A stretch of DNA of 64,000 bases from Thalassotalea loyana (GCF_030161435.1 NZ_BSSV01000002.1:372001-436000), one strand, 5' to 3'. Counted from the stretch's first letter, positions 37,895-48,123 are shown. The notes: generated by a model not told the origin, from the sequence alone. Numbers and translations: made by a program.

Positions 37895-38164
37895 AGCTTT
37901 ATTTCGCAATATATATTTTTATAGTGATGAAGAGTCACTTAATGACAGCGTGTAACTCGAACATACATGAGAAGAAGTCTTAAACGATATTGTATGAATC
38001 AGTCGAGTATAAAATCAACCATTTTTGTTCAATTGGTCAAGAATCAAATCGATTGGAGAAGACATATTTATCCAGCAAAAACAGGGTGCTTTGCTAATAA
38101 GTTGTGAAAATAGAAAATTGGACTAGAGTTTTATTCATAAAAATAACAAAGATAAGGATATTGT

Positions 38165-40261
38165 ATGTTTAAAAATATTTCTTTAGCAGGTATCTTTCTT
38201 TGCTTGTCCTCATGCTCTTCGCTAGATCTAGACAGCACATCTACCTACAGTAATAATCGTCAAGCAATTGAAAATAACAATCTAGCTTTTTCGGATACCC
38301 CCATATTATTTATCGCAGACAACCAGAAAGCGCTCGTTCCTACAGAGCCAATCTTTGAGCAAAGCTTTCTTTCAGAAATGGCAGTAAACACAGCCCACCG
38401 CCGCCCATCATTAGACGCGTTTTCTTTGGATATCGTCAATTATATTATCAACAATAATGAACACCAATTACTAATCCATGGTGGCGATTTACTTAACAAC
38501 AGTTGTGTCGAAGAGTTCAATGTATCAGTGGAAACACTCAATCGAAATCCCAACAAATCTTGGTTTATTGCGCCAGGCAATCACGATGGATACTACCTGG
38601 GTATATCATCGCCGCTAAACCTTTCCAAACGAATGATTCCATTGCATAACACGTTACTGGATGAAAGAGCTGGGTGGGGATTAACCTGCACTCCCATTAA
38701 CAATGAGCGTATAAATAAGGTCAATAATCTTCGAGCAACTGGTAAACTCAATAACACACAAGCTGCAGGTTATGAAAACTTAAAAGACTATGCAACCGTG
38801 CATAAAAATATTGCCGATAAATCCGTGTTTAATTGGTTGTATCTAAAAGCGTTAGGGATTAACGAGAAAATTGCCGAAGGAGTAACCGTAGACGTTCAGC
38901 CAACATTAAGTAAAGAGTTCGAACAATACTCATTACGTTGTGTCGATTTTGAGTCTCAAGGTGAATTACATAATACCTTTATGACAGACATTTGCTGGAC
39001 ACAGCACGAGAGCTATGGAGATAACTACTTCAAGGAACAACCAAATAAATATACGTATACGAACAATATAGAAACTCAATTTGTAGAGCGACATCCTTGG
39101 CGCAATTTCATTATTCAAAAGTTGACGACAACGTTCAGTAACGAACCTTTAGATATCATCATTATCGATACGTCGAGTTATAGCGAAGGAAGAGCTATAA
39201 AAAACAATGGTGAATTATATTACCGTAGCTATGGTGCTGCCGACGCCGCTGAAATCGTTCCTCCTCAACTAAAGATCTTTGATAAATGGATAAATGAAAA
39301 CAAAGAGCTTAATAGAAAGACGATTATCGTTGGTCATCACCCGCTGTTTGATTTCAACGTCAAATCCTATGCAGCCATAAATAAGGCATTTGATAGTAAA
39401 CACGTTTTAGCATACGTATCGGGTGACACGCACGACGGCTACCATGGCACGCACATTTTCCCTAAAGAGCAAATGAATAGTCAGGTACTTGAAGTCAACT
39501 TAGGATCTTCAATCGACGCTCCTATTGAATATGCTTTAATAGGGACAACACAAAAAGACAACACGCATTCATTTCTTGCCAAACGATATTCTTTGACACC
39601 TTTAGTATCGACAGAAACTGAGCAAGTCAGTCGCCCAAAACACAGGGCAACTATTATCAAACCGAAAAAATATAAGAAAAGTGGTCACCTAGATAGTCCC
39701 AAGTATTATGCCGAGTTTAATGATTCTCTCTGGCGAAAATGTAACGACCTTTGGACATTTGATAGTAATGCCAAGCCTTACGACCCTTTATCACTGTTGA
39801 GTTACGACGAGAGAACAACAATCGAATCACAAAACATCAAACAGCCTATTTCATATTTTGGTTTACCTTATTTAAACCTTACAAATTTAGATAATGTAAG
39901 AGATGATGCATTGAGGGCTTACAAACTAAACAGACTAAAACATTTAGCAATTGTCTATGAACAAATGTTTAATGCCGCCGATGTCGTATTTAGTGACAAG
40001 GTAAAACGATTACAAGGTTTAGCCTACGATGAATACGAAAATTTAAGAGCAAACAATTTTTCAAGTTATTGGACGCGGGAACAAGAGTATATTAGTACGC
40101 TTTTTAGACTAGCAGAGCTTATCCTAGCGATTGAAGCTGAACTCCCCCGCATTGACCAAGAAGGCAAAGACAATCCAAACCCAAGAGTACAATTGTTTAC
40201 AGTATGTAGTGCGATTTTTGACGCGGAAATAGAATATAAGGCAGGAATATTCGATGGCTAA
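38165..40261 (+). CDS. Lipoprotein metallophosphoesterase
   Basis: 698 residues. A lipoprotein signal ends in L-C-L-S-S-C near residue 17. The metal-binding motifs of calcineurin-like phosphoesterases are visible: G-G-D-L-L-N-N (Asp108), G-N-H-D-G (Asn139, His140), G-H-H-P-L (His391) and G-D-T-H-D-G-Y-H-G (Asp421, His423). The 250-residue insertion between the second and third motifs and the C-terminal 200 residues (helical, with no known domain I recognise) make it much larger than typical members. AAGGA precedes the ATG. It overlaps the next gene by 8 bases and is divergent from the phosphatase-fusion lipoprotein at 36257. Confidence 0.8.
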   Translation: MFKNISLAGIFLCLSSCSSLDLDSTSTYSNNRQAIENNNLAFSDTPILFIADNQKALVPTEPIFEQSFLSEMAVNTAHRRPSLDAFSLDIVNYIINNNEHQLLIHGGDLLNNSCVEEFNVSVETLNRNPNKSWFIAPGNHDGYYLGISSPLNLSKRMIPLHNTLLDERAGWGLTCTPINNERINKVNNLRATGKLNNTQAAGYENLKDYATVHKNIADKSVFNWLYLKALGINEKIAEGVTVDVQPTLSKEFEQYSLRCVDFESQGELHNTFMTDICWTQHESYGDNYFKEQPNKYTYTNNIETQFVERHPWRNFIIQKLTTTFSNEPLDIIIIDTSSYSEGRAIKNNGELYYRSYGAADAAEIVPPQLKIFDKWINENKELNRKTIIVGHHPLFDFNVKSYAAINKAFDSKHVLAYVSGDTHDGYHGTHIFPKEQMNSQVLEVNLGSSIDAPIEYALIGTTQKDNTHSFLAKRYSLTPLVSTETEQVSRPKHRATIIKPKKYKKSGHLDSPKYYAEFNDSLWRKCNDLWTFDSNAKPYDPLSLLSYDERTTIESQNIKQPISYFGLPYLNLTNLDNVRDDALRAYKLNRLKHLAIVYEQMFNAADVVFSDKVKRLQGLAYDEYENLRANNFSSYWTREQEYISTLFRLAELILAIEAELPRIDQEGKDNPNPRVQLFTVCSAIFDAEIEYKAGIFDG

Positions 40262-41363
40262 ATTTCGTTATCGTCCTCTTGTTACATGTGGTGTTTTTTT
40301 CGCGTTAATTGCTTGCACGAATAATCCCTATCAGTTCACTGAGAGCTTTAGGCTTTTTAACACACCTTTTGCGGCAATAGATGAACAAAAAGATCTCTCA
40401 TCAACGTTCAAAAGTAACTTCTGTAAATCGATTTCAACAGAAGCAGAATCTACGGCATGTACTCAGTATTTTTATCCTTACCCAAATGATAATAAAGATG
40501 GAGAAGTTACCCATCTCAGAGACATAGATGACAAAGCCAAATACCTATTTGTAATCGTCCCAGGCATTTTAGGCGAATGTATCATTGATGAAGTTGCTCC
40601 ATTTGAGAAATCAATCCCCTTGGTCTCAGAGAAATATCCAAACATTCGTTTTCACACTATCAAGACTGTTAGTGGCAGAGCAAGTAGCACATACAATTCG
40701 AAAACAATTTATACCGAAATAGAAAGACTAGAGACCTACCCTGAGGAAAAAATCATCATAGTCGGCTATTCAAAAGGTGCAACCGACAGCTTGGTTTACT
40801 TTTCAGATTATTATTTTAATCCTAGTGTAAAAAATACAAAGATAATTTCAGGATTTGTAACCATTTCAGGCGTTATTCTTGGTACCCCCATTGCCAATAC
40901 AGAATATTTAAACAGTGAATCCATCGTCGCTAATTTTCCAATTGATACGTGCCCAACAAAAGACGAAAGTGGCGTTAACGATTTAAGTAACTTAACTAGA
41001 TTTGAATGGTTCAAACAACAATACAGTACTGAGATATCTAACATACCAAGCTTTTCATTAATATCAGCGAGTACAAGAAAAAACACATCATTAGTTTTTA
41101 ACACTTTTCACAAAGATATAATGACGATGGCTGGGATAAATGATGGCCAAGTGCCCGCCAGTATGCAGTTTATGCCTAATTCATACTATTTAGGTACAGT
41201 CAATGCGGATCACTGGGCCGTCATCCTTCCCTTTAGTGATCATGAATCCTCTAACCTTACCTGGTTGAACAAATTGACTAAGAAAGTAGCCACCAAGAAT
41301 ACATACCCTAGAGAAGCCCTTCTTGAGGCACTTGTTTTAACGGTTGCCTCCAAAATTCATTAG
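40254..41363 (+). CDS. Lipoprotein with alpha/beta-hydrolase fold
   Basis: 369 residues. A lipoprotein signal ends in F-A-L-I-A-C near residue 21. The core resembles an alpha/beta hydrolase: Y-L-F-V-I-V-P-G-I-L-G-E near residue 97, and the nucleophile elbow I-I-V-G-Y-S-K-G-A (Ser173). A late D-G-Q-V-P and D-H-W-A-V (His near 322) supply acid and histidine candidates. I do not recognise a named family; a lipase or esterase activity is an inference. AGGA lies upstream of the start. It overlaps the metallophosphoesterase gene, so the pair works together, perhaps in cleaving phospholipids or other esters at the outer membrane. Confidence 0.72.
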   Translation: MAKFRYRPLVTCGVFFALIACTNNPYQFTESFRLFNTPFAAIDEQKDLSSTFKSNFCKSISTEAESTACTQYFYPYPNDNKDGEVTHLRDIDDKAKYLFVIVPGILGECIIDEVAPFEKSIPLVSEKYPNIRFHTIKTVSGRASSTYNSKTIYTEIERLETYPEEKIIIVGYSKGATDSLVYFSDYYFNPSVKNTKIISGFVTISGVILGTPIANTEYLNSESIVANFPIDTCPTKDESGVNDLSNLTRFEWFKQQYSTEISNIPSFSLISASTRKNTSLVFNTFHKDIMTMAGINDGQVPASMQFMPNSYYLGTVNADHWAVILPFSDHESSNLTWLNKLTKKVATKNTYPREALLEALVLTVASKIH

Positions 41364-41389
41364 CTCTCAATCAGTGTTGTTTGTTTCAC

Positions 41390-41427
41390 GTTAATATCGT
41401 ACTTCCATACGAAAGTACGACGTTAAC
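41390..41427. promoter_or_regulatory. Inverted repeat, candidate upstream activator site
   Basis: Arms GTTAA and TCGTACTT pair with AAGTACGA and TTAAC around a short centre. The repeat is centred about 110 bases upstream of the sigma-54-type promoter at 41516, the usual distance for a sigma-54 activator site. It could also be the terminator of the lipoprotein pair, though it has no T-run. Confidence 0.4.
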
Positions 41428-41515
41428 ATGTTGAATTTCGCCATTTTTTAGTGACAATAGCACAATAAACAAATAACAATAATCTATAACTCCTTAGTTT
41501 TCATACAGTTAATCC

Positions 41516-41531
41516 TTGGCACGATGTTAGC
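41516..41531 (+). promoter_or_regulatory. Sigma-54 (-24/-12) promoter
   Basis: TTGGCACGATGTTAGC has GG and GC with exactly 10 bases between, and matches the TGGCAC-N5-TTGC consensus at all but one position. The predicted start of transcription is about 12 bases downstream, leaving about 23 bases before the permease ATG at 41566. Confidence 0.65.
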
Positions 41532-41565
41532 TTAGTTATTGGTAATTACTGAAAAAGGACAAGAT

Positions 41566-42258
41566 ATGGCTGCTACTAACGCAGATGAACAATCATCACA
41601 AACGTCAACCTCCAGGATTGGAATTATCGCAAACTATGAGCTGACCCGTTTATTCAACACTAAGCGCGGTTGGATGGCATTAACAGCATTTGCCTTAGTT
41701 TGGTATTTTATTTTGCGGTATCCAATTTATTACGCCACCTCAATTATCGCTGAATCAAATTTTGAAGAAATGCTGATTCAAGCTTTTGGCATGGTTGGTA
41801 TAGAAAGCTTGCTTTCCTGGCCTGTCGCTGAGCTCGCTGTTTTTTGGGTTATTTCTCTCATACTTTATCCCCTATTTACACTACTCATTACGTCAGACCA
41901 AATATCTTCTGACAGTGCCCGCGGTACTTTGCGGTTCATCGTCTTGCGCAGTACGCGATTTGAACTCTTTTTCGGTCGATACCTTGGGCAATTATTGATA
42001 CTCATTATTTTAGTACTGGCTACCTTAATTGCAGCATCGCTGATGGCGATATATAGAGATCCAGCGATAGCATCTTCTATCGCGATGCATTTTGGTTACG
42101 TGCTCTTTCACCTGACGTTCGTTTTAGCTCCTGTGGTTGCAGTGCCCTTAACAACTTTACTTGAGCATCTGGTGTCAGTTCACCGACTTCGTCTAAAAAT
42201 AAAGTACCGCCATCTGCCTGTTCAAATAATCCAGAATGATCTTTTACAGCGCCAGTAA
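41566..42258 (+). pseudogene. ABC-2-type permease, truncated at 3' end
   Basis: A permease of the ABC-2 type: a cytoplasmic N-terminus ending in N-Y-E-L-T-R-L-F-N-T-K-R-G, a first membrane segment, then at least three more, with R-G-T-L-R-F-I-V-L-R-S-T-R-F-E-L-F-F-G-R typical of NosY-like permeases. The last membrane helix reads into [10 protein letters not shown] and then a Lys/Arg-rich tail that is antisense to the sigma-54 activator gene, so its real C-terminus is lost from about 42110-42140. No ATPase gene is nearby. AAGGA precedes the ATG at 41566, and a sigma-54 promoter lies upstream. Confidence 0.7.
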
Positions 42259-43021
42259 ACGCACCTTTAACATGCCCAAAAAGTATTGAGTCAACTAAGT
42301 TTTCAGGTAGAGCACCACAGTTAATTGTTTTAATAGGCTTTGATGATCTATTGCTTGCTTTATGGATGGCGTTTGAAATGACCTCTTTACCTGTACCTGT
42401 CTCACCAAGTACCAATACGGGCAAATCCAACTCAGCTAATTTTTCAGCCTTTTCAATAACCGATTTCATTTGGTTTGATGTCGCTGTGATATCTTTAAAT
42501 GCCTTGGTTTGGACAGGTAAGGCAGATGCTTTTGATGAAATTGACCTTGCAACGGATGCGTCATATTCAGCAACAAAGTTAAAAGGAATATCGTCTATAA
42601 ATATTTCACCGCCTTCTCTTGATTGACAAAAGTTAGTGTTGTTTTTCCCTTTACCTAGGATAACGCTTACAGCCGACATCGCAGGAGTACCTGATGATAA
42701 ATTTATATATAAACTTTCACTTTCCGCTGATAATTTATTTATCCACTTTTGTGATACATCAGAAATTGATTTGTAGTCTATGGGACTGGCGATTCTGACT
42801 CTGTTAATTGATACGTCCTCATATGGACGATGCGCTATTGCTAGTTTTTTCTTGAGCCAATTTTCATAATCGATCCAATCCTCATCCCAATAATTGGCAA
42901 CGATTACAATTTTATCAAACGGCTGAGCCATTTTTAGAGCTATAACAGAAATAGGACCGCTAACATCCTTTTTCATGTTGTTGATATCAGTTTTGCCCAG
43001 CCAAGAGTATAGAATATTCAC
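42077..43021 (-). pseudogene. CARF-like sensor-sigma-54 activator (RtcR-like), truncated
   Basis: 314 residues remain. Residues 1-165 look like a CARF-type ligand-binding domain: an opening [11 protein letters not shown] and a central [14 protein letters not shown]. Residues about 175-300 are the first part of a sigma-54-interacting AAA+ domain: Walker A G-E-T-G-T-G-K-E, the sigma-54 loop G-A-F-T-G-A and Walker [11 protein letters not shown]. The frame leaves the family pattern shortly after L-L-R-A-L-Q, so sensor I, the arginine finger and the C-terminal HTH are missing. It starts at GTG. The protein could still bind a ligand but should not activate transcription. Confidence 0.75.
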
Positions 43022-43083
43022 TGTTTACACTTTTTCTTGATTATTATGTAAATAATCTTACATGTTCTATTATTTTTTTACAT

Positions 43084-43113
43084 AAAAAAGGTGAGCTAAT
43101 TTGCTCACCTTTT
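43084..43113 (-). terminator. Terminator of gcv operon
   Basis: AAAAGGTGAGC pairs with GCTCACCTTTT around TAATTT; on the minus strand it is followed by six T. It lies downstream of gcvP and also insulates the activator gene from read-through. Confidence 0.85.
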
Positions 43114-43140
43114 AAATATTCAGACAATCTGATCTAACTA

Positions 43141-43197
43141 GTTTCCATGTACATTTGCGGTTTCCAAGTACATTTGTTCAGTTTCCAATTAGATCTG
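43141..43197. repeat. Three imperfect tandem repeats
   Basis: GTTTCCATGTACATTTG (43141), GTTTCCAAGTACATTTG (43160) and a weaker GTTTCCAATTAGATCTG (43181) recur every 19-21 bases. Spaced short repeats of this kind occur at the ends of some transposons, or as regulator binding sites. No matching set is seen on the other side of the truncated cassette. Confidence 0.7.
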
Positions 43198-43216
43198 TCG
43201 TGATCATAACTTGATA

Positions 43217-46117
43217 TTAGTCTTTGTATGTATCCGTTGAAGGACATGAACAAACTAAGTTACGGTCACCGTATACGTCGTCGATACGGTTCACTGTTGG
43301 CCAGAACTTGTTAGCTGCAGCAGCTGGTACTGGGAATACCGCTTCAGCGATTGAGTAGCCACGTGTCCACTCATCAGTAATGTCTGCCATTGTGTGTGGT
43401 GCATGGCTTAATGGGTTATCTTCTAAGCTCCATGTGCCCTGCTCTACCTTGCGAATTTCTTCACGAATACAAACCATTGCTTCAATGAAACGGTCGATTT
43501 CAACTTTGCTTTCAGACTCAGTTGGCTCAATCATTAATGTGCCAGCAACTGGGAATGACATTGTTGGTGCGTGGAAACCGTAGTCCATTAAACGCTTAGC
43601 TACGTCCATTTCAGTGATACCTGAAATTTCTTTTAACGGACGTAAGTCAACAATACATTCGTGCGCTACACGGCCATTGTTACCCGTGTATAAAATTGGG
43701 TAGTGTTGGCTTAACTTGTGCGCTAAGTAGTTAGCGTTAGTAATTGCGTATTTCGTTGAATCCGTTACACCTTGCTTACCTAACATTGCGATGTAAAGGT
43801 AAGAGATACATAAAATACCTGCACTACCCCATGGCGCTGCTGATACCGCTTCGTTACCTTGTGTTGACTCGTCAACGTTAATTAACGGGTGATCTGGTAA
43901 GAATGGCGCTAAGTGTGCTTTAACACCAATTGGACCCATACCTGGGCCGCCACCACCGTGTGGAATAGCGAATGTTTTGTGTAAGTTTAAGTGAGATACG
44001 TCTGCACCAATGTAGCCTGGTGAAGTAATACCTACTTGCGCGTTCATGTTTGCGCCGTCTAAGTATACTTGACCGCCGTTTTCATGAACGATGTCACAAA
44101 TATCTTTGATTGTTTCTTCGTATACACCGTGAGTAGACGGGTATGTGATCATGATACAAGATAAGTTTTCACGCAGTTCTTCAGCTTTCGCTTTTAAGTC
44201 TGCCATGTCAACATTACCGCTCTTGTCACAGTCTACAACCACAACTTTCATACCAACCATTTGCGCAGACGCAGGATTAGTACCGTGTGCAGAAGAAGGA
44301 ATTAAACAAATGTTACGGTGCGCATCACCACGGCTTTCGTGGTACTTATGAATTGCGATAAGACCTGCGTACTCACCTTGTGCACCTGAGTTAGGTTGCA
44401 TTGAGATGTTGTCGTAACCTGTTAACTCAACTAACCATTTGCCAAGCTCGTCAATCATTTGCTTGTAACCTTGTGCTTGGTCCATTGGTGCAAATGGGTG
44501 CATGTTAGCAAATTCAGGCCATGATACAGGGATCATCTGAGCCGTTGCATTAAGCTTCATCGTACATGAGCCTAATGAAATCATTGAGTGGTTTAATGCT
44601 AAATCTTTTGTTTCTAAACGCTTAATGTAGCGAAGCATTTCTGTTTCACTGTGGTACGAGTTAAATACTTCGTGCGTTAAGAAGTCTGATTGACGTTGTA
44701 AGTCAGCTGGAATTGAAGAGTGACCACAGTCAACAATCTTCGCATCTAATTCCGCTACGTCTAAACCGTGGCCTTCGCCAAGTAATACGTCGAATAATAC
44801 CGCTACGTCTTCACGTGTTGTTGTTTCGTCAAACGATATGCTGATTTGACCTTCAACGTCGGTACGTAAGTTCATGCTGTTTGCTAATGCACGTGCAACA
44901 ATCTCTTCTTTATTGTCAACAGCAAACGTTAATGTGTCGAAGTAGTTAGCGTGAACGGCTGTTAAACCTTTCGTTGCTGTACCTAAACAAGCGATGTCTG
45001 CTAAACGGTGAATACGGTTAGCAATTGTTTTTAAGCCATCTGGACCGTGGTAAACCGCGTAGAACGCCGCCATGTTTGCTAATAATACTTGCGCAGTACA
45101 AATGTTTGAGTTCGCTTTTTCACGACGAATGTGTTGCTCACGTGTTTGCATTGCCATACGTAATGCGTTGTTACCGCGCGTATCTTTAGATACACCGATA
45201 ATACGACCAGGCATTGAACGCTTGTACTTGTCAGACGTTGTGAAGAATGCCGCGTGAGGACCACCGTACCCCATTGGAACACCAAAGCGTTGTGATGAAC
45301 CAATTACTACGTCAGCACCTAATTTACCTGGCGCTTCTAGTAAAATTAAGCTCATGATATCAGCCGCTACTGCAATGATACCTTTTTTCGCGTGAACCGC
45401 TTCAATTGTTGGGCGAATATCGCGTACTTCACCTGTTGCAGATGGGTACTGAATTAATGCACCGAAAACGTCATGGTTTTCAATCTCAGAAACTGGCGCA
45501 ACAACCACGTCAAAACCGAAGAATTCAGCACGGTTTTTCACAACAGAAATAGTTTGTGGGTATACGTCGTCAGCAATGAAGTATGTGTTGCACTTCTTGT
45601 TTTTTGATACACGTTTCGCTAAAGCCATTGCTTCTGCAGCCGCTGTACCTTCGTCAAGTAATGACGCTGACGCTAGGTCTAAACCCGTTAGGTCTAAACA
45701 CATTTGCTGGTAGTTTAATAATGACTCTAAACGACCTTGTGCAATTTCAGGCTGGTATGGCGTGTACGCTGTGTACCAACCTGGATTTTCTAATACGTTA
45801 CGTAAAATTACGTTCGGCGTTAATGTGCCGTAGTAACCTAAACCAATGAATGATTTGTTTACTTTGTTAAGGCTAGCAACTGCTTTTAAGTCAGCTAATG
45901 CTTTAACTTCAGTTTTACTTTCTTCAATCGCTGGCAATTGCGATAAACGAATGTTTTGAGGAACAATTTCATCAATTAATGCATCAACAGATTCAGCGCC
46001 AATGTCATTCAACATAGCTTGAGTTTGCGCTTCGTCTGGGCCAATGTGGCGACGAATAAAGTCTTGAGTTTGCTCTAATTGTGCTAAAGACAATGAGCTG
46101 TGCGATTGAGTAGTCAT
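43217..46117 (-). CDS. gcvP: Glycine dehydrogenase (decarboxylating), P protein
   Basis: 966 residues, usual length for the single-chain P protein. It decarboxylates glycine with PLP and passes the aminomethyl group to the lipoyl arm of GcvH. The N-terminal half begins with F-I-R-R-H-I-G-P, and the C-terminal half carries the PLP lysine in [15 protein letters not shown] (Lys714). The ATG at 46117 is chosen over the longer frame. It is the third gene of gcvT-gcvH-gcvP, separated from gcvH by a hairpin that may lower its expression. Confidence 0.98.
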   Translation of the reverse strand: MTTQSHSSLSLAQLEQTQDFIRRHIGPDEAQTQAMLNDIGAESVDALIDEIVPQNIRLSQLPAIEESKTEVKALADLKAVASLNKVNKSFIGLGYYGTLTPNVILRNVLENPGWYTAYTPYQPEIAQGRLESLLNYQQMCLDLTGLDLASASLLDEGTAAAEAMALAKRVSKNKKCNTYFIADDVYPQTISVVKNRAEFFGFDVVVAPVSEIENHDVFGALIQYPSATGEVRDIRPTIEAVHAKKGIIAVAADIMSLILLEAPGKLGADVVIGSSQRFGVPMGYGGPHAAFFTTSDKYKRSMPGRIIGVSKDTRGNNALRMAMQTREQHIRREKANSNICTAQVLLANMAAFYAVYHGPDGLKTIANRIHRLADIACLGTATKGLTAVHANYFDTLTFAVDNKEEIVARALANSMNLRTDVEGQISISFDETTTREDVAVLFDVLLGEGHGLDVAELDAKIVDCGHSSIPADLQRQSDFLTHEVFNSYHSETEMLRYIKRLETKDLALNHSMISLGSCTMKLNATAQMIPVSWPEFANMHPFAPMDQAQGYKQMIDELGKWLVELTGYDNISMQPNSGAQGEYAGLIAIHKYHESRGDAHRNICLIPSSAHGTNPASAQMVGMKVVVVDCDKSGNVDMADLKAKAEELRENLSCIMITYPSTHGVYEETIKDICDIVHENGGQVYLDGANMNAQVGITSPGYIGADVSHLNLHKTFAIPHGGGGPGMGPIGVKAHLAPFLPDHPLINVDESTQGNEAVSAAPWGSAGILCISYLYIAMLGKQGVTDSTKYAITNANYLAHKLSQHYPILYTGNNGRVAHECIVDLRPLKEISGITEMDVAKRLMDYGFHAPTMSFPVAGTLMIEPTESESKVEIDRFIEAMVCIREEIRKVEQGTWSLEDNPLSHAPHTMADITDEWTRGYSIAEAVFPVPAAAANKFWPTVNRIDDVYGDRNLVCSCPSTDTYKD

Positions 46118-46223
46118 AAAACAACAATACCTAAATATAAGCAATAAATTGGTTTATGGTTTTTGTTTGAGGCTAGTGTAGATTGCTAACCGTAAACTAA
46201 AACCATGCTTTAACTAAAGCATT

Positions 46224-46259
46224 AAAAAAATAAGCCCCGTAAGTATCCTTACGAGGCTT
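46224..46259 (-). terminator. Intrinsic terminator/attenuator between gcvH and gcvP
   Basis: AAGCCTCGTAAG pairs with CTTACGGGGCTT (one mismatch) around a 4-base loop and is followed on the minus strand by ATTTTTTT. It should stop part of the transcripts before gcvP. Confidence 0.8.
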
Positions 46260-46275
46260 TAAATCTGGTCGGCGA

Positions 46276-46665
46276 TTAATCTTCGTCGATAGAGTTTGCG
46301 TAACCTTCAGCGTCAAGTAAGCTTTCTAACTCACCTGCGTCTTCAAGTTTAATTTTGAACATCCAACCGTCACCAAACGCGTCAGAGTTAACTAACTCTG
46401 GAGAGTCTTCTAAGTCTTCGTTCACTTCAACAATTTCACCTGCAACTGGTGCGTAGATGTCTGAAGCTGCCTTTACAGACTCAGCTACAGCAACGTCGTC
46501 GCCAGTGCTTACGCTTTCACCAACTTCTGGTAACTCAACAAATACCATGTCACCTAATAATTCTTGTGCATGCTCTGTAATACCTACAGTTACGATGCCG
46601 TCACCTTCGTTACGTACCCACTCGTGTGACGTTGCGTATTTTAATTCTGAAGGAATGTTACTCAT
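46276..46665 (-). CDS. gcvH: Glycine cleavage system H protein
   Basis: 129 residues, the lipoyl-carrier of the glycine cleavage system that shuttles the aminomethyl group between GcvP, GcvT and the lipoamide dehydrogenase. The lipoylation site is Lys65 in [12 protein letters not shown], and the N-terminus K-Y-A-T-S-H-E-W-V is typical. It lies between gcvT and gcvP. Confidence 0.98.
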   Translation of the reverse strand: MSNIPSELKYATSHEWVRNEGDGIVTVGITEHAQELLGDMVFVELPEVGESVSTGDDVAVAESVKAASDIYAPVAGEIVEVNEDLEDSPELVNSDAFGDGWMFKIKLEDAGELESLLDAEGYANSIDED

Positions 46666-46797
46666 TTTTATGTTCCTAATTTTGACAGTTTTTAAAATTT
46701 TTATAATCTAGTTAGCAATCTACATCATGAATATAGAGCATCTGCCAACTTAATCAATAATCTTTTTGCTAAAAGCGTTGACGTTAATCAAGTAATC

Positions 46798-47883
46798 TTA
46801 AAGTACTGATTTACCGTTACGTACGAAGCTTGGCTTCACTACAGTCACTTTTACTAATTTTTTACGCATTTCAACTTCAACCGTATCACCTACTTTTACC
46901 GCACGTGGTACACGCGCCATTGCAATTGAGTGACCTAATGTTGGAGAGAATGTACCTGACGTGATAACACCTTCACCTTCAGGTGTAACAACTTTTAAGC
47001 CGCCACGTAATACGCCTTTTTCTTCAAGGACTAAACCAACTAATTTTGGCTCTGTACCGGCAGCGCGTTTTTCAGCTAAAACCGCTTTACCGTTAAAGTC
47101 ACGCTCTTCATCCCAAACGATCGTCCAAGCCATGTTTGCCGCTAATGGTGTCACTGACTCGTCCATATCTTGGCCGTATAAGTTCATGCCTGCTTCTAAA
47201 CGTAATGTGTCACGAGCACCTAAACCACAAGGCTTAACGCCTGCGTCTAATAATTTCTGCCAGAAGTCAGCCGCAATGTCGCTTGGTAATGCGATTTCGT
47301 AACCAGCTTCACCTGTGTAGCCAGTTGTTGCGATGAATAAGTCGCCTGCTTGTGCACTAAAGAATGGCTTCATGCCTTCAACAGCTGCTAATTGCTCGTC
47401 GTTTAATAACGTAGCAACTTTTGCTTTTGCTTGTGGACCTTGTACAGCGATCATCGCGTACTCTGGACGCTCTGTAATCGTTACGTCAAAGCTTTGTGCT
47501 TGTTCGTTGATCCAAGCTAAGTCTTTTTCACGTGTTGCTGAGTTAACAACTAAGCGGTACTGCGTGTCAGTGAAGAAATAAATGATTAAGTCATCAATTA
47601 CACCACCTTCAGCATTACACATACCTGTGTAAAGTGCTTTACCAGCAACGTCTAATTTTGCCACGTCGTTGATCACTAGCTTGCGTAAAAATGCTTTTGC
47701 ATCGCTACCGTCAACATCAACAATCGTCATATGTGAAACGTCGAACATACCAGCTTCTTGACGAACAGCATGGTGCTCTTCAATTTGAGAACCATAGTTA
47801 ATCGGCATATCCCAGCCGTAGAAATCAACCATTTTAGCGCCTGCTTCAAGGTGCTTTGCATGTAAAACTGTTTTATTTGACAT
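46798..47883 (-). CDS. gcvT: Aminomethyltransferase, T protein of glycine cleavage
   Basis: 361 residues. It transfers the methylene group from the aminomethyl-lipoyl H protein to tetrahydrofolate and releases ammonia. Family features: [13 protein letters not shown] near the start, [16 protein letters not shown] and [14 protein letters not shown] with the active-site region. The ATG at 47883 fits the known N-terminus. No glycine riboswitch was recognised in the leader between 47884 and 48034. Confidence 0.98.
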   Translation of the reverse strand: MSNKTVLHAKHLEAGAKMVDFYGWDMPINYGSQIEEHHAVRQEAGMFDVSHMTIVDVDGSDAKAFLRKLVINDVAKLDVAGKALYTGMCNAEGGVIDDLIIYFFTDTQYRLVVNSATREKDLAWINEQAQSFDVTITERPEYAMIAVQGPQAKAKVATLLNDEQLAAVEGMKPFFSAQAGDLFIATTGYTGEAGYEIALPSDIAADFWQKLLDAGVKPCGLGARDTLRLEAGMNLYGQDMDESVTPLAANMAWTIVWDEERDFNGKAVLAEKRAAGTEPKLVGLVLEEKGVLRGGLKVVTPEGEGVITSGTFSPTLGHSIAMARVPRAVKVGDTVEVEMRKKLVKVTVVKPSFVRNGKSVL

Positions 47884-48034
47884 CAGTCGTTCCACTTTGT
47901 GTTGTTGTATATTTGGTTTAAAGCCTAGTCTAAATTGAATTAAATTCTTAACTCATCTTAGTGACTTTTTATCGTGCGAAAGATTATAACGATGCAATAA
48001 ATGGGGATCAATCAATAACGAGTAATTTACAAAT

Positions 48035-48087
48035 AAAAAACCACTTAATTAAATTCTTCCGAAGAATATTTAAAATAAGCGGTTTTT
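48035..48087 (-). terminator. Terminator after ubiI
   Basis: On the minus strand, AAAAACCGCTTA pairs with TAAGTGGTTTTTT, enclosing an inner hairpin with a TTCG tetraloop. A run of six T follows. It separates the ubiquinone genes from the gcv operon. Confidence 0.85.
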
Positions 48088-48123
48088 ATAAAATAATATT
48101 TGGCTTTTTAGCGGTTTTTACAA

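Noticed and set aside
37940-37965. Pho box upstream of the phosphatase-fusion lipoprotein
   Set aside because: Only one CTGTCAT half-site; the second repeat at 11-bp spacing does not match.
41566-42258. Intact ABC permease gene
   Set aside because: The C-terminal 40 or so residues are antisense to the activator gene and rich in Lys/Arg, unlike a membrane protein end.
47884-48034. Glycine riboswitch upstream of gcvT
   Set aside because: The conserved glycine-aptamer motifs were not found in the leader.
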